Shown: in pieces, positions 31,837 to 33,170 of the stretch | How positions within the stretch are numbered: position 1 is the stretch's first letter | How the letters are laid out: the number at the start of each line of letters is the position of its first letter | Origin: Streptomyces sp. rh34 | Lineage (GTDB): Bacteria > Actinomycetota > Actinomycetes > Streptomycetales > Streptomycetaceae | Assembly (NCBI RefSeq): GCF_002551245.1 | Contig: NZ_NTGZ01000056.1 | Coordinates: 1-33,170 of the forward strand | Reading direction: 5' to 3' | Length of the DNA stretch: 33,170 nucleotides | Made by a program: the position numbers and the translations under genes | Notes under the pieces: model-generated | Databases searched by the model: none | What the model was told of the DNA's origin: nothing | What the model saw: only the letters and a program-made list of their open reading frames with translations

Positions 31837-33170
31837 TCAGGAGCCCCCCATCGGCGTAGCCGTGTGGTTGTACGCCCGTATCGCCTTCGTGCCGATGCGG
31901 GCGTACCAGCCGGACCCGTCCGCGGCGAGGTCCCGTACGTCGGCGACCCCCCAACTCCGCTGCACCGCACCCCGGTTCACGTCCAGGGCCCGGCACAGCT
32001 CACCCGTCGCCGCGTACACCGTGCCCCCGGCCACCGCCGGCGGCACCTGACCGACTCCGCCGAGCGTGGCCGCCCAGCGCTCCTCGCCGCTGCGGAGGTC
32101 GAGACACTGGAGGACCCCCGCCCGCGCCCAGTGGAGCAGTGATCCGCCGGTCGTCACCGGGGCCCGGACGCCGCCCGTGCCCGCGGGCCAACTGGTGTCC
32201 AACCCCACCGTCCCCGCCGACCAGAGCATCCGGCCGGTGGCGGGCGCGTAGGCGTGGACCCGGCCCCCGGTGGTCAGCAGCACCGTGGAGCCGACCGCGG
32301 CCAGCGCACTGGATCCGGAACTCGGCCCGCCCTTCAGCGCGGCGGTGGCCAGGCGGCCGCCGTCGCGCGCCCGGAGGAAGTGCAGGGCGCCGCCGACGCC
32401 GAGCAGGACGAAACAGCCCGCACCCGGGGCCGCCGCCAGAGTGGCCACCGCACCCTCGAACTCCTCGTACGTCCAACGGAGTTCACCACTGACCGCGTCG
32501 ACGCACCGGATGTTGTCACCGTCCTCGTCGGCCAGCAGCACCGACCGGTCCAGCACGGCGGGCGGCCGGGCCTCCGCCGCGCCCCCGGTCCAGCGTTGCG
32601 CACCGGTGCGCAGGTCCACGGCGTTCAGCGTCGGTGCGTCGCCGTCCGCCGCGAAACCGGAGACCAGCACCCCGGAGGCGACGGCGAACCACAACGGGAC
32701 CGGGCGCTCCGTGGGCGTGCCGAGTGGTTCGCCCGTCGCCAGATCGAGGACGCCCAGGCCCACATCGGCCGCAGCCAGCACGGCACCGGACACCCCCCAC
32801 TGCGCGGGGGCGTTCTCCTCGGCGCCGGCCAGCCACCGGCGCCCGGCGTCGCGGACCCGCCGCGCGGAGACGTATCCGCTGCTGCCGCCGCCCCCGACCT
32901 CGGGTACGGCCACGCCGTGCACCAGCAGCGAACTCCCGGCCGACCGCAGCGCGTCCACGGTGGTGCCGTCGAACGCGGGGGTCAGGGTCCAGCGCGGGGC
33001 GCCCTGCCGGGAGTTTCCCGGCCGGATCCTCAAGGGGTCCTCGACCCGCTCCTTCCGCCCGCCCGCCCCACCGCCCCGGACGAGGGCGTACGTCACGAGC
33101 GAGGCGAGCCCGCCGCCTCCGGCCAGCAGCAGACCGCGCCGGGCGAGCTCCCCGCGCCGCGCCGCCGGGC
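31837..33170 (-). CDS. PQQ-type beta-propeller protein (N-terminus outside window)
   Basis: The open frame runs off the right edge, with about 444 codons visible. The body is a series of beta-propeller blades with the repeating theme DLRTGAQRW, DAVSGELRW, APATGRMLW and DLRSGEERW. Just inside the edge ARRGLLLAGGGGLASLV forms a twin-Arg-like hydrophobic segment. It could be a Tat signal, or the membrane segment of a Ser/Thr kinase carrying a C-terminal propeller; the missing upstream sequence decides. A GTG at 33096 is an internal codon rather than a convincing start. Confidence 0.85.
   Translation of the reverse strand, partial: PAARRGELARRGLLLAGGGGLASLVTYALVRGGGAGGRKERVEDPLRIRPGNSRQGAPRWTLTPAFDGTTVDALRSAGSSLLVHGVAVPEVGGGGSSGYVSARRVRDAGRRWLAGAEENAPAQWGVSGAVLAAADVGLGVLDLATGEPLGTPTERPVPLWFAVASGVLVSGFAADGDAPTLNAVDLRTGAQRWTGGAAEARPPAVLDRSVLLADEDGDNIRCVDAVSGELRWTYEEFEGAVATLAAAPGAGCFVLLGVGGALHFLRARDGGRLATAALKGGPSSGSSALAAVGSTVLLTTGGRVHAYAPATGRMLWSAGTVGLDTSWPAGTGGVRAPVTTGGSLLHWARAGVLQCLDLRSGEERWAATLGGVGQVPPAVAGGTVYAATGELCRALDVNRGAVQRSWGVADVRDLAADGSGWYARIGTKAIRAYNHTATPMGGS

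Overview
The window is very GC-rich actinobacterial DNA, almost certainly Streptomyces. It has strong third-position GC bias, many GTG starts, frequent 1-4 nt gene overlaps and several leaderless genes. It also shows the gene neighbourhood tkt / ctaB / ctaA / ABC transporter / sufR-suf operon / dapD / dapA, which from memory resembles the S. coelicolor SCO19xx region. No rRNA, tRNA, CRISPR array or insertion sequence was seen.

Left part (1-13.8 kb) is housekeeping. It holds transketolase (minus, 3' end cut by the window) divergent from heme O synthase ctaB, a small conserved protein, heme A synthase ctaA (minus), a DrrAB-like ABC transporter pair (minus), and then a complete SUF iron-sulfur assembly operon on plus: sufR-sufB-sufD-Rieske ferredoxin-sufC-sufS-sufU-sufT. 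A perfect CAAC-N6-GTTG SufR box lies over the sufR start. A VOC-family protein follows.

Middle part (13.8-23.4 kb) looks accessory. A multi-pass membrane protein (minus) is divergent from an SMR drug-efflux gene plus its TetR regulator, with a 34-bp near-palindrome as probable operator. Next comes the most interesting locus, 16.2-23.4 kb. A SARP/AfsR-like regulator (minus) is divergent from three tandem small-peptide genes. The first is decayed. The other two are intact, 73 and 71 aa, with six cysteines at identical positions and a leader ending in a poly-Ala A-x-A site. After two strong hairpins come, in translational coupling, a MauE/DoxX-like membrane protein, a membrane-anchored CxxC thioredoxin-like protein, a type-I ABC exporter without a peptidase domain, and an S26 signal peptidase. 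I read this as a regulated system for making, oxidising (disulfides), exporting and trimming a cysteine-rich peptide, possibly a bacteriocin or signalling peptide. I do not recognise it as a described class.

Right part (23.4-33.2 kb) returns to ordinary chromosome. It holds an HxlR-peroxiredoxin fusion divergent from an MFS transporter, the lysine/DAP genes dapD and dapA, a DUF4232-like lipoprotein, a metallophosphoesterase, a two-domain monooxygenase preceded by a perfect SoxR box, a large acidic protein, and a PQQ-type beta-propeller protein whose N-terminus lies beyond the right edge.

Two themes recur: redox and Fe-S sensing (SufR, SoxR, peroxiredoxin, MauE/thioredoxin), and leaderless starts with a -10-like hexamer about 6-7 nt upstream of the start codon.
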